Assembly: GCF_028606985.1 (NCBI RefSeq) | Contig: NZ_CP117416.1 | Location: 4,713,001-4,777,000 of the forward strand | Source: Paenibacillus kyungheensis | Lineage (GTDB): Bacteria > Bacillota > Bacilli > Paenibacillales > Paenibacillaceae | Direction of reading: 5' to 3' | Length of the DNA: 64,000 bases | Shown here: one piece after another, positions 7,897 to 16,548 of the stretch | Layout of the letters: the number at the start of each line of letters is the position of its first letter | Position numbering within the stretch: the first letter of the stretch is position 1 | Made by a program: the position numbers and the translations under genes | The notes under the pieces: generated by a model | Told to the model about the DNA's origin: nothing | Seen by the model: the letters and a program-made list of their open reading frames with translations, nothing else | Databases searched by the model: none

Positions 7897-8826
7897 ATGT
7901 CTAGAAAACTGCCAATTTTATTATTTACACTGACGATGATTCTTGTACTTGCTGCTTGTGGTTCTAAAACAGGTACTACAGGGTCAGGGTCAACAACTGG
8001 TACTACAGGAGAAGCTTCCACAGGTACAGAACTTAGCGGGTCCGTGCTTGCTGTAGGATCGACTGCATTACAACCATTGGTTGATCAAGTCGCTCAGAAA
8101 TTCATGGCAGATTCAAAATATGCTAACATCTCCGTTCAAGTACAAGGCGGCGGTAGTGGTACAGGATTGACTCAAGTATCTGAAGGTCAAGCAAACATTG
8201 GTAACTCTGATGTATTTGCAGAAGAAAAATTAGATGCTGATAAAGCAAAAGAATTGGTTGATCATCAAGTAGCGGTTGTTGCGATTGCAACAGTAGCGAA
8301 CGAAGCAGCTGGTGTTACAAACTTAACAAAACAACAATTAATCGATATTTTCACTGGTAAAGTGAAAAACTGGAAAGATGTTGGCGGTAAAGATCAAGCA
8401 ATCGTTATCGTTAACCGTCCAAGCAGCTCAGGTACTCGTGCAACTTATGAGAAATTTGCTCTAGGACAAAAAGTAGAAGATTTGGCAGGTTCAATCCAAG
8501 AAGATTCTTCAGGAACAGTTAAGAAATTGGTAACTGAAACTCCAGGTGCTATTGGTTACTTGGCTCTTTCTTACCTTGATGATAGCCTTAAAGCGATTCA
8601 ATACGATGGTGTTGATGCTAACGTAGAGAACGTTGAAAGTGGTAAATACCCTGTCTGGGCTTATGAGCACATGTATACAAAAGGCGAGCCTGATGCAGCA
8701 ACAAAAGCTTTGCTTGATTACATGTTGACTGACGAAGTACAAAATGGTGATGTAAAAGATCTTGGGTATATCTCGATCTCTGGTATGCAAGTAAAACGTG
8801 ATGTTGATGGTAAGATCACGAAGTAA
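7897..8826 (+). CDS. pstS: Phosphate ABC transporter substrate-binding lipoprotein PstS
   Basis: Extracellular phosphate-binding lipoprotein of 309 residues. The signal peptide ends in the lipobox VLAAC (Cys21), followed by a Gly/Thr/Ser-rich linker. Phosphate-binding loops are visible: VGSTALQPL, QGGGSGTGLTQVSEGQANIGNSD and NRPSSSGTRATYEKF. GGGGGAGGAG precedes the ATG. It is first in the pstSCAB operon; a stem-loop region separates it from pstC, which would favour higher PstS levels. Expression is expected to rise under phosphate limitation. Confidence 0.97.
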   Translation: MSRKLPILLFTLTMILVLAACGSKTGTTGSGSTTGTTGEASTGTELSGSVLAVGSTALQPLVDQVAQKFMADSKYANISVQVQGGGSGTGLTQVSEGQANIGNSDVFAEEKLDADKAKELVDHQVAVVAIATVANEAAGVTNLTKQQLIDIFTGKVKNWKDVGGKDQAIVIVNRPSSSGTRATYEKFALGQKVEDLAGSIQEDSSGTVKKLVTETPGAIGYLALSYLDDSLKAIQYDGVDANVENVESGKYPVWAYEHMYTKGEPDAATKALLDYMLTDEVQNGDVKDLGYISISGMQVKRDVDGKITK

Positions 8827-8840
8827 TGAATAACCATACT

Positions 8841-8909
8841 GTGAAAAGAGGAAACTCACGTTTCCAAGGCAATAGCTGGAAGAGGCGGACTATCCGCCTC
8901 TCTTTTCAC
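8841..8909 (+). promoter_or_regulatory. pstS-pstC intercistronic RNA structure
   Basis: Nested repeats: GTGAAAAGAG (8841-8850) pairs with CTCTTTTCAC (8900-8909), enclosing GGAAAC-TCAC-GTTTCC and AGAGGCGGA-CTA-TCCGCCTCT. The outer and last inner stems compete for two bases. It probably stabilises the pstS message or attenuates read-through; the T run is too weak for a full terminator. Confidence 0.55.
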
Positions 8910-8973
8910 GTTTACTATAGCTCGAAAATTTCTAATCATTACCATTTAAGTTGAAGAAAAGAGGTTTTAACGT

Positions 8974-9900
8974 ATGGAGCAATCCAACACAACTCCAAGA
9001 GAAGCACGGAGGCGCGCCTGGCCTATGGAAAAGCATCGCGTAGAAGACTGGATCGGTAAAATTTACACGTCTATCTGTGTCGTATTTCTGATTGCTGTTA
9101 TTATATCGATTGTTTATTTTGTAACATCTAAAGGTGTGGCTACCTTTGCGGTCAATGGCGTAAGTCTAAAAGAATTTTTCTTAGGCACAAATTGGAATCC
9201 TCAAGCAGATACGCCTTCTTTTGGAGCATTACCGTTTATTACAGGTTCATTTATGGTTACTGTGCTTGCAGCATTAATCGCTAGCCCGTTGAGTATCTCG
9301 GCAGCTTTATTTATGACAGAGATTGTACCTAGCTTTGGTAAACGTATCCTTCAACCAGCGATTGAATTGCTATCAGGTATTCCTTCGGTGGTGTACGGAT
9401 TTATCGGTTTGAGTGTCATTGTACCGTTTCTACGTGAACATGTAGGCGGACAAGGAATTGGGATCGGCGCAGGAGCACTGGTATTGTCTATTATGATTTT
9501 GCCAACGATTACGAGTGTTGCTGCGGACGCTCTCGCTTCTCTTCCACGCGGATTACGTGAAGCTTCGTATGCGCTAGGTGCTACACGCTGGCAAACGATT
9601 TATCGTGTAGTGTTGCCAACAGTAATGCCTGCATTGTTAACAGGTATCGTACTGGGTATGGCTCGTGCTTTTGGTGAAGCATTGGCTGTACAGATGGTTA
9701 TTGGTAACTCGCCACATATCCCTACATCCTTACTGGAATCTGCTTCGACTCTTACCAGCGTAATCACATTGGGTATGGGTAACACAGCGATGGGATCTAT
9801 TCAGAATAATGCGTTGTGGAGTATGGCGCTTGTCTTGATGTTGATGACATTTGTCTTCGTCTTGATTATTCGTCTACTTGAAAGGAGAAACCGGTTATGA
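8974..9900 (+). CDS. pstC: Phosphate ABC transporter permease PstC
   Basis: Inner-membrane permease of 308 residues with six helices; the ABC-coupling EAA loop lies at LPRGLREASYALGATRWQTIYRVVLP. The family features LSGIPSVVYGFIGLSVIVPFLR and GEALAVQMVIGN are present. It overlaps pstA by four bases (ATGA), indicating translational coupling. With PstA it forms the phosphate channel energised by PstB. Confidence 0.97.
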   Translation: MEQSNTTPREARRRAWPMEKHRVEDWIGKIYTSICVVFLIAVIISIVYFVTSKGVATFAVNGVSLKEFFLGTNWNPQADTPSFGALPFITGSFMVTVLAALIASPLSISAALFMTEIVPSFGKRILQPAIELLSGIPSVVYGFIGLSVIVPFLREHVGGQGIGIGAGALVLSIMILPTITSVAADALASLPRGLREASYALGATRWQTIYRVVLPTVMPALLTGIVLGMARAFGEALAVQMVIGNSPHIPTSLLESASTLTSVITLGMGNTAMGSIQNNALWSMALVLMLMTFVFVLIIRLLERRNRL

Positions 9901-10826
9901 GCACAGTAAAAGTCAATCATAAAGCAAGAAAACGCGCGAAAGCCACTGATAAAGTGGCTACTGTGCTCATCGTTACTTTTGCAATGGCGATTGTAGCGAT
10001 TCTAATTGGTTTACTTGGATTTATTTTATTTCGTGGACTTGGACATATCAGTTGGAGCTTTTTAACAACGGTTCCGCAGACGATGCGAGCTGGCGGAGGA
10101 ATTGGGCCTCAGTTGTTTAACTCCTTATTCTTATTATTCTTAACGATGTTGATTACTGTTCCACTTGGTCTTGGAGCAGGTATCTATATGTCTGAATATG
10201 CCAAACCGGGTAAGTTAACTAACTTTATTCGCTTGGTCGTAGAAGTATTATCTTCTTTCCCTTCTATCGTTATCGGTTTGTTCGGTTTGTTGTTAATCGT
10301 AAATACATTTAATCTTGGATTCTCTTTACTATCCGGTGCACTTGCCTTGACGATCTTTAACTTACCGTTAATGGTACGGATTACCGAGCAAGCTTTTGCA
10401 GGTGTTCCCAAAGAGCAAAAAGAAGCAGGTCTTGCACTCGGTCTATCCAAGTGGAAAATCATCACTTCGATTATGCTACCGGTTGCTATTCCTTCTTTAA
10501 TTACAGGTACCATCTTGGCATCTGGTCGTGTATTTGGTGAAGCGGCAGCTCTATTATTTACAGCAGGTATGAGTACACCGCCACTTGATTTCTCGAACTG
10601 GAATCCACTGAGTCCACGTTCACCAATCAATCCTCTTCGTCCGGCTGAGACATTAGCGGTCTATATTTGGAAAGTAAACAGTGAAGGTATTGCTCCAGAT
10701 GCTACGCAGATTGCAGCAGGCGCTTCAGCTGTACTTGTAATTATGGTGTTAATCTTCAATCTATTAGCTCGTTTCTTAGGACGTACTCTTTATCGTTATA
10801 TGACCGCTTCAAGACGAATGAATTAA
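9897..10826 (+). CDS. pstA: Phosphate ABC transporter permease PstA
   Basis: 309-residue partner permease with six helices. The EAA loop is VPKEQKEAGLALGLSKWKIITSIMLP, and VEVLSSFPSIVIGLFGLLLIV and GRVFGEAAALLFTAG match PstA. The start codon overlaps the pstC stop. Basic residues at the N-terminus (KVNHKARKRAKATDK) place it in the cytosol. Confidence 0.97.
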   Translation: MSTVKVNHKARKRAKATDKVATVLIVTFAMAIVAILIGLLGFILFRGLGHISWSFLTTVPQTMRAGGGIGPQLFNSLFLLFLTMLITVPLGLGAGIYMSEYAKPGKLTNFIRLVVEVLSSFPSIVIGLFGLLLIVNTFNLGFSLLSGALALTIFNLPLMVRITEQAFAGVPKEQKEAGLALGLSKWKIITSIMLPVAIPSLITGTILASGRVFGEAAALLFTAGMSTPPLDFSNWNPLSPRSPINPLRPAETLAVYIWKVNSEGIAPDATQIAAGASAVLVIMVLIFNLLARFLGRTLYRYMTASRRMN

Positions 10827-10869
10827 TAGTTGATCTGCTTTTGGAGTGAATTTAAGGAGGAATTTCTCA

Positions 10870-11625
10870 ATGGCATTACCTTTTAGTACAGAAGATTTAA
10901 GCATCTATTATGGTGAGTATCAAGCCGTTAAAAATATAAGTATGTCTTTCCCGGCACAAAGTGTTACTGCACTGATCGGTCCTTCCGGTTGTGGTAAATC
11001 TACATTTCTTCGTTCTTTGAATCGGATGAATGATGAGATCGCGGGTTCTCGCACAACAGGACATATCTGGATGGATGGCATTGATCTGACTGCCTCTTCT
11101 ACAGATGTAATTAAGCTTCGTCAACGGATCGGTATGGTATGGCAACGTCCTAACCCATTTTTCAAATCGATCTATGAAAATATTGCGTTTGGCCCTCGTT
11201 ATTATGGAACCAAAAATCGCAAACAACTGGATGAAATTGTAGAGTCTAGCTTACGTAAAGCGGCACTCTGGGACGAAGTCAAAGATCGATTAAAAGAATC
11301 TGCTTTGTCTTTGTCCGGTGGACAGCAACAACGTCTATGTATAGCCCGTGCGTTATCAGTAACACCACAGATTTTGCTACTAGATGAACCCGCTTCTGCA
11401 CTTGATCCGGTGTCTACAGGTAAAGTCGAAGAATTGATCAGTGAACTGAAAGATGAACTACGCATCGTTATTGTTACCCACAACATGCAACAAGCAGCAC
11501 GAGTATCGAATTATACAGCATACTTCTATTTGGGTAAATTGATGGAACATGGTGAAACCGATACAATTTTCACCAATCCAACTCAACAATCAACTCAAGA
11601 TTATATTATGGGACGCTTCGGATGA
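10870..11625 (+). CDS. pstB: Phosphate ABC transporter ATP-binding protein PstB
   Basis: ATPase of 251 residues, the normal PstB length. Walker [11 protein letters not shown]-loop WQRPNPF, signature LSGGQQQRL, Walker [14 protein letters not shown] and the switch histidine VTHNMQ are all present. The ATG at 10870 is chosen because AAGGAGG lies ten bases upstream; the longer GTG frame would put the ribosome site inside the gene. No phoU follows. The terminator stem overlaps the stop codon. Confidence 0.97.
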   Translation: MALPFSTEDLSIYYGEYQAVKNISMSFPAQSVTALIGPSGCGKSTFLRSLNRMNDEIAGSRTTGHIWMDGIDLTASSTDVIKLRQRIGMVWQRPNPFFKSIYENIAFGPRYYGTKNRKQLDEIVESSLRKAALWDEVKDRLKESALSLSGGQQQRLCIARALSVTPQILLLDEPASALDPVSTGKVEELISELKDELRIVIVTHNMQQAARVSNYTAYFYLGKLMEHGETDTIFTNPTQQSTQDYIMGRFG

Positions 11626-11638
11626 AGCGTCTTTTTTA
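11612..11638 (+). terminator. Intrinsic terminator of pstSCAB
   Basis: GACGCTTC-GGAT-GAAGCGTC followed by TTTTTT; the stem includes the pstB stop codon. Confidence 0.9.
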
Positions 11639-11694
11639 TATTTATAACATGCAAAATAAACTTTTTTACGCTATTTCCAGTGGTTGATTATTCG

Positions 11695-11773
11695 TACAAA
11701 TGCTATAATGAATAATGACAGCTGAACCGGTGGATTGATGCGGTGTGAACGTCCCGAAAGGGGGTGACGCCGT
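11695..11773 (+). promoter_or_regulatory. Toxin-like promoter and Shine-Dalgarno-sequestering hairpin
   Basis: An extended -10 TGCTATAAT (11701-11709) predicts a transcript starting near 11716. Its leader folds: GCGGTGT (11740-11746) pairs with ACGCCGT (11767-11773), and an inner TCCC-GAAA-GGGG stem holds the strong ribosome site GGGGGTGA (11760-11767). This is the masked ribosome site typical of type I toxin messages. Confidence 0.55.
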
Positions 11774-11780
11774 ATCATTT

Positions 11781-11900
11781 CTGGAATGGATTTTTAAGAT
11801 ATTGAATGCCAGTGATAATGTGATCAGTATTCTGATTAGCTTATATACATCGTATTCGATCTCGAAAAAATCCAAAGACAAGAAAAACCACCGGGACTAG
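11781..11900 (+). CDS. Candidate type I toxin peptide (no canonical start codon)
   Basis: Short frame of 39 codons from a CTG, ending at TAG 11898-11900. It encodes one hydrophobic segment (ILNASDNVISILISLYTSY) followed by a basic tail SISKKSKDKKNHRD, the layout of small membrane toxins. A strong ribosome site lies 13 bases upstream, but there is no in-frame ATG, GTG or TTG before the hydrophobic part; an upstream TGA closes the frame. Either a non-AUG codon is used, or the start codon was lost (a 2-base loss from ATGTCA would give the present ATCA). The 3' end lies in a shared terminator opposed by an antisense transcript. Confidence 0.4.
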   Translation: MEWIFKILNASDNVISILISLYTSYSISKKSKDKKNHRD

Positions 11901-12020
11901 GTTAACGGCCTCTTTTCCGGTGGTTTTCTTGTAGCTATTTTATAGGATTTCATACCGTGGTCGCCCACTGACTGTCGTGTAACCTGTTATGATGTTGACG
12001 CATCATAACGGGTTATTTCT
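11880..12020 (-). ncRNA. Candidate antitoxin antisense RNA
   Basis: On the minus strand a region starts with a strong hairpin (AACCCGTTATGATG / CATCATAACAGGTT, 12014-12001 with 11994-11981) and ends at the bidirectional terminator at 11887-11924, about 130 bases in all, antisense to the 3' end of the toxin-like message. No clear promoter was confirmed. Confidence 0.4.
11887..11931. terminator. Bidirectional terminator shared by toxin-like mRNA and antisense RNA
   Basis: ACCACCGG (11887-11894) pairs with CCGGTGGT (11917-11924); T-rich runs follow on both strands (TTTTCTTG right, TTTTTCTTG left). Confidence 0.75.
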
Positions 12021-12318
12021 TTATGCCTACTTGTAGGCTTTGTGTAAAGCTATTATATCATATTGTACTGTGTACATTACAGTCTAATTTAGCAAAAAAA
12101 ATGATTTTTTAATAGTACAGCTTGTTTTTTCAGATAGATTAACGAATTATGATAGCGTTTTTAAGATTTCGAATACATCTAACTATATCGCCATTATATT
12201 CCTATACATACGAACAGAACCTTAAATGGCATGTAAGGAAAGTTTAAGGTAAATCGATAGTTACATCATACGCCTGTCCTTTATGCTTGAGCTATCTATT
12301 AAAGGACGGTGACTGATA
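12021..12318. other. AT-rich intergenic stretch
   Basis: No supported gene or structured element was seen here apart from the ribosome site GGACGGTGA just before the TraX-like start. Confidence 0.5.
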
Positions 12319-13131
12319 TTGTCTACACTAACACTTCATAAAGGAATTACACTCAATCATTTTCAACTTAAATGTCTAGGGATACTGTTGATGGTTTTTG
12401 ATCATGTGCATCAATTTTTTTATATCGATGGAATACCGATGTGGTTTACATGGTTGGGTCGCATTGTTGCGCCTATCTTTTTATTTTTAAGTGCAGAAGG
12501 ATTTCATTATACCCGTAATCGATTCAAATATTTATTGCATTTGTATATTGGTTTTGTAGGGATGAATATTGTGAGCCAAATACTACAAACTACATTTCCT
12601 TCAGATAATGTACTCATGAATAATATTTTTGGGACGTTATTTCTAGCTGTGCTTTATATGCTGTTTATTGATTATTTGGTGCAAAGTATTCGTCAACATC
12701 ACTGGTGGCGCATGTTAGGGGCTATCGGTCTGATGATTGTTCCTATTGTGTTGAGCTTTGCAATGATGAGCCTGTTATCGCAAGAACATATTCCATCATG
12801 GAGCTTGTATATCATGTATGTATTACCTACACCTATATTGGTTGAAGGTGGTTACTTATTTATTTTGCTCGGTATTATGTTCTATCTATTGCGCAAATAT
12901 CGTCTGGGGCAACTGATTGGTTTGATCTTATTTTCGCTAATGATTGGTGTATTATCCGGTTCTTCTCTACTTGATTTGGATACTAATTTTCAGTGGTTGA
13001 TGATTCTGGCTGTTATTCCTATCTGGTTATATAACGGGGAAAAAGGGCGTAGTATGAAATATTTCTTTTATCTATTCTATCCTGCTCATATTTATTTTCT
13101 TTATCTACTCGCTTATTGGATACAACAGTAA
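12319..13131 (+). CDS. TraX family membrane protein
   Basis: 270-residue polytopic membrane protein matching the TraX family: LNHFQLKCLGILLMVFDHVHQFF at the start, then WFTWLGRIVAPIFLFLSAEGFHYTRNR, which are the conserved TraX blocks. About eight hydrophobic segments are visible. TraX of F plasmids acetylates pilin; chromosomal Firmicute homologues have no proven role and probably acylate something at the membrane. The start is a TTG behind GGACGGTGA. No conjugation genes are nearby, so this is a stand-alone copy. Confidence 0.85.
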   Translation: MSTLTLHKGITLNHFQLKCLGILLMVFDHVHQFFYIDGIPMWFTWLGRIVAPIFLFLSAEGFHYTRNRFKYLLHLYIGFVGMNIVSQILQTTFPSDNVLMNNIFGTLFLAVLYMLFIDYLVQSIRQHHWWRMLGAIGLMIVPIVLSFAMMSLLSQEHIPSWSLYIMYVLPTPILVEGGYLFILLGIMFYLLRKYRLGQLIGLILFSLMIGVLSGSSLLDLDTNFQWLMILAVIPIWLYNGEKGRSMKYFFYLFYPAHIYFLYLLAYWIQQ

Positions 13132-13149
13132 CAAAAGTCGATACAAAAA

Positions 13150-13190
13150 ACAGATATCGTTCGTCTTATCAATACGAACGATATCTGTTA
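13150..13190 (+). terminator. Terminator-like hairpin after the TraX-like gene
   Basis: A perfect 15-bp stem (13150-13164 with 13174-13188) with a nine-base loop. The T run is short. Confidence 0.6.
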
Positions 13191-13255
13191 CATACAATTG
13201 CTTGTTTGTATAATCAACGAATAGTGTTGCTATTTATAACGTAGGAGATGATCTT

Positions 13256-13363
13256 ATGGCTGATCGCTTTATTTTTGCAGGTGTTATTATTGTAGTCGTT
13301 GTGATTGCACTTGTTGTGGTTGCTGAACTACCTATTTATCAATTTAATCATGAACCACGATAG
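13256..13363 (+). CDS. Small single-pass membrane peptide (35 residues)
   Basis: Unannotated-size gene: ATG behind TAGGAGATGATCTT, 35 codons. A short MADRF start leads into an almost pure Val/Ile/Ala helix (VIIVVVVIALVVVAE) and then a polar tail LPIYQFNHEPR. Ribosome site, helix length and tail are those of a real small membrane protein. Function is unknown; it stands between convergent units and no partner is evident. Confidence 0.6.
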   Translation: MADRFIFAGVIIVVVVIALVVVAELPIYQFNHEPR

Positions 13364-13410
13364 TTATTGTTGCATGGCTTTGTCTGCGTATAATGAACCT
13401 CTATTGCCGA

Positions 13411-16314
13411 TTATGATCCAAATTGAAATGTAGAGATTCGCACCCCTTTAGCAAGCTTGAGATAGACATCATGCTTCCCTGTAACCCCTGTGATGGCTGT
13501 TTGCTCTGTGCTCCAGCTTTGATCACCTGATGCAGTGTTAAGCACTATAGCGCCTACACTGGCTTGATCTACTTGATCCAATACAATCTCGATCTTCGCT
13601 TGATCTTCTGTAGTAGCGATACGAGCCTCAAAATGCTCTACTCCTGTACCAAATTCTACATCTTGGAATAGTATCCATGCCCCGTCTGTGATAGCTTCTA
13701 CGACAGCGCCACCTTCTTTGGATTCACCAAGCCATACTTGATGATAGTTATCATAATTTTCAGCTCGTGTGCTCACCGTTAGGTCACGCGCAGGAATAAC
13801 TTCTCCATTGACTTTGATACCGATATGCTGAGTAATATCTGCTGAAGAATGTCCAATCATCAAAGTATACGTGCCCGACTCCACACAATATTGATCACGT
13901 GTGACATCCCAGAATGCTAATTCTTTCACAGGTATTGTAAAATGTACGGTCTGTGATGCTCCTGCTGCTACATGAATACGGCGGAACGCTTGTAATGTTT
14001 TGAGCGGACGCTTTACACGAGAATGATCAGCACGAGTATACAATTGCACTACTTCTTCGCTATCGATCTCACCGATATTAGCGACATGTACAGATAATTC
14101 GATTACTTCATCTGCTTCTAATTCAGACGAGATTACTTGAATATTACTGTATTGGAAATTCCCATACGTTAGACCATGACCGAAAGGATACAACACATCG
14201 CCTTCAAAATACTGATACGTTCTACCTGTACGAATAATATCGTAATCTCGAATATCACTTAGCTGTTCTTCAGAACGATACCATGTCATATTCAGACGAC
14301 CTGCTGGAGCATAATCTCCATATAATACATCAGCTACTGCATTGCCTAACTCTTGCCCTACATGAGAAAGATAAATAATCGCAGGAATATGTTCTTCCAC
14401 CCACTCCATCGCAAATGGATAACTTCCGACAACCACTACCACTGTGTTCGGATTCACTTTGTATACTTCTTGTACCATTTGAAGTTGAGATGCTGCTAAT
14501 TCTAAGCTAGGACGATCGATTTCTTCTTTTCCGTTAATTAAAGGGTTATTCCCTACAAATACAATAGCAGTATCTGCTGATTGAGCGGCAGCGATGACTT
14601 GCTCTAACCCATTTTCTATCACTTTTTTCTCAAAAGAAGACTGCTCATCGATCGCTTCTGATGATTCTGTCACTGTTAATTGACCGGAAGTTGGATCTAC
14701 CGAAACGATTTTGCCATTCCATGTGGTGATGGTCGTTTTACCATTTGCTTGAGGTTGAAGTCCAAAAACTTCTTTTACAAACCAACCATACGCTTCATCA
14801 GCAGATGCGGTTACGATCGCTTGCTCATCATTAGTTGTCCAATATTTCTGCTCTGGAGAACGTAACGTATAACTGCCGAATCCCCAGTCAGACAATTCAA
14901 ATACATGCTGCTCTGTAGTGGATTCACTCGATGCGCTCAGTATCCCTGTAATAGGTTTATTGAGATTCAATTCATTCGGATTGACTGATTTTTCTGGCTG
15001 ACTGCCTGCTTCTGTTACTGGATCAGGTTGGATCGACAATGGCGCTCCTGTTGCTGTAGAAGTCAATGTAATCCGATCATTACCATCTTGATATACTACT
15101 TTTCCAGCCGTTTTACCTTGAATTCCTTCTACCGCTGTAACTGCATAAGGCAAAGTACCTGAATACCAATCTCGATATACTACATTACCAAGTTCTCCGA
15201 TTATAGCTACTTTTCCAGTAGTCGTTTTGGATAATGGTAAAGTCTGATTGTCATTTTTGAGCAATACTATTGATTTACGTGAAGCTTCTAGTGATAGCGC
15301 TTGAGCTTCTGGAGTCATCATCGCTTCTTCACCGATATGAGCATATGGATTCAGTTCCGCAGGATCGAATTCCCCTAATAGAAAGCGAACACGAAACGTA
15401 TTGAATAAAGCCCCATCAATATCTTCAAATGTGAGCTGACCATTAGCCAAAGCTTCACGCAAAGCTGTTTTGGATAATTCTGCATCATCGGTGATACTGT
15501 CTATTCCAGCTTTGACAGACTCTGCAACACCTGGTGTATGAGAATCGTAATAATGATGATCATTCATAATTCCCATAACATCGCCTGCATCGCTAACGAT
15601 AAATCCATCCATTCCCCATTCGCCTTTGACGACTTCATTTACCAGCGGATGAAGAATAGCTGGCGTGCCATTGATCGAATTATATGCGGTCATCATCGAC
15701 TTGGCTCCGCCTTCTACAAAAGGCTGTTCAAACGCTTTTAAATAATATTCACGCATATTCCGCGGATCAATACTCGATGAACCACTACCACGTTCTACTT
15801 CATTATTGTTACCAAGAAAATGTTTTAATGTCGCTACTGCTTTGAGGTATGTAGGATGATCGCCTTGAATCCCTTGCACAAGATGACTGGTCAACTCACC
15901 GGTCAATTTGGGATCTTCACCATATGCTTCTTCGTTACGTCCCCAACGTGGATCACGTTCCATATCTACTGTAGGCGCCCATAAAGTTAACCCATTCACT
16001 TCTGGATTACGTTTGTACACTACCCGAGCTTCATCTGAAATGACATTACCGATTTTTTTCATCAAGTCAGCATCCCACGTACAAGCCAAGCCTGTCGGTT
16101 GCGGGAAAAAAGTAGCTTCGCCTAGCCATGCTATGCCATGTGCCGCTTCTGTACCATGCTTATATCCTGCCAGTCCCAGACGCTCAACAGCAGGCTGATA
16201 CTGCAACATGGATTCGATCTTTTCTTCCTCTGTTAAATGCGATACCAAATCCTTTACACGAGTGTCTATATCTACGGTATGATCCTGAAATACGTATTTT
16301 TGAGTTTGTTCCAT
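13411..16314 (-). CDS. Glycoside hydrolase family 3 beta-glucosidase/xylosidase
   Basis: 967-residue GH3 enzyme that should remove terminal beta-linked sugars from oligosaccharides. Domain order: (beta/alpha)8 barrel (about 15-320) with KHF and the nucleophile in FIVSDAGD (Asp242); the alpha/beta sandwich domain from about 345, interrupted by an insertion around residues 450-560 that looks like a beta-rich lectin or fascin-like module; an FnIII-like domain (ELSVHVANIGEIDSEEVVQLYTR); and a C-terminal CBM6/36-like module (about 840-967). No signal peptide, so it is probably cytosolic. AAAGGAGA lies eight bases before the ATG. Monocistronic. Confidence 0.92.
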   Translation of the reverse strand: MEQTQKYVFQDHTVDIDTRVKDLVSHLTEEEKIESMLQYQPAVERLGLAGYKHGTEAAHGIAWLGEATFFPQPTGLACTWDADLMKKIGNVISDEARVVYKRNPEVNGLTLWAPTVDMERDPRWGRNEEAYGEDPKLTGELTSHLVQGIQGDHPTYLKAVATLKHFLGNNNEVERGSGSSSIDPRNMREYYLKAFEQPFVEGGAKSMMTAYNSINGTPAILHPLVNEVVKGEWGMDGFIVSDAGDVMGIMNDHHYYDSHTPGVAESVKAGIDSITDDAELSKTALREALANGQLTFEDIDGALFNTFRVRFLLGEFDPAELNPYAHIGEEAMMTPEAQALSLEASRKSIVLLKNDNQTLPLSKTTTGKVAIIGELGNVVYRDWYSGTLPYAVTAVEGIQGKTAGKVVYQDGNDRITLTSTATGAPLSIQPDPVTEAGSQPEKSVNPNELNLNKPITGILSASSESTTEQHVFELSDWGFGSYTLRSPEQKYWTTNDEQAIVTASADEAYGWFVKEVFGLQPQANGKTTITTWNGKIVSVDPTSGQLTVTESSEAIDEQSSFEKKVIENGLEQVIAAAQSADTAIVFVGNNPLINGKEEIDRPSLELAASQLQMVQEVYKVNPNTVVVVVGSYPFAMEWVEEHIPAIIYLSHVGQELGNAVADVLYGDYAPAGRLNMTWYRSEEQLSDIRDYDIIRTGRTYQYFEGDVLYPFGHGLTYGNFQYSNIQVISSELEADEVIELSVHVANIGEIDSEEVVQLYTRADHSRVKRPLKTLQAFRRIHVAAGASQTVHFTIPVKELAFWDVTRDQYCVESGTYTLMIGHSSADITQHIGIKVNGEVIPARDLTVSTRAENYDNYHQVWLGESKEGGAVVEAITDGAWILFQDVEFGTGVEHFEARIATTEDQAKIEIVLDQVDQASVGAIVLNTASGDQSWSTEQTAITGVTGKHDVYLKLAKGVRISTFQFGS

Positions 16315-16496
16315 ATTGTTATATCTCCTTTAAGTTTATCGTTATTTTATAGATATGTAGAAGGTTATCGTTCTATCCACTTCTCTTACGCTTTATACCT
16401 CATTGTTATATTAAAACAATACATATTCAAAAGAAAGCCCTTACATACTAAATCACCCATCACTAATTAGCGTAATAATTAGTGATCAGAATAAAC

Positions 16497-16536
16497 AAAA
16501 AAGAACAGTCTCCCCTGTAAAGGAACACTGTTCTTG
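16497..16536 (-). terminator. Intrinsic terminator at the end of the Ter cluster
   Basis: On the minus strand AAGAACAGT and ACTGTTCTT flank a 17-base loop, followed by TTTTTTG. Confidence 0.85.
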
Positions 16537-16548
16537 ATAGTATTATTT

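Noticed and set aside
11666-11881. 71-codon minus-strand frame opposite the toxin-like locus
   Set aside because: It is antisense to the structured leader and peptide frame and has no ribosome site.
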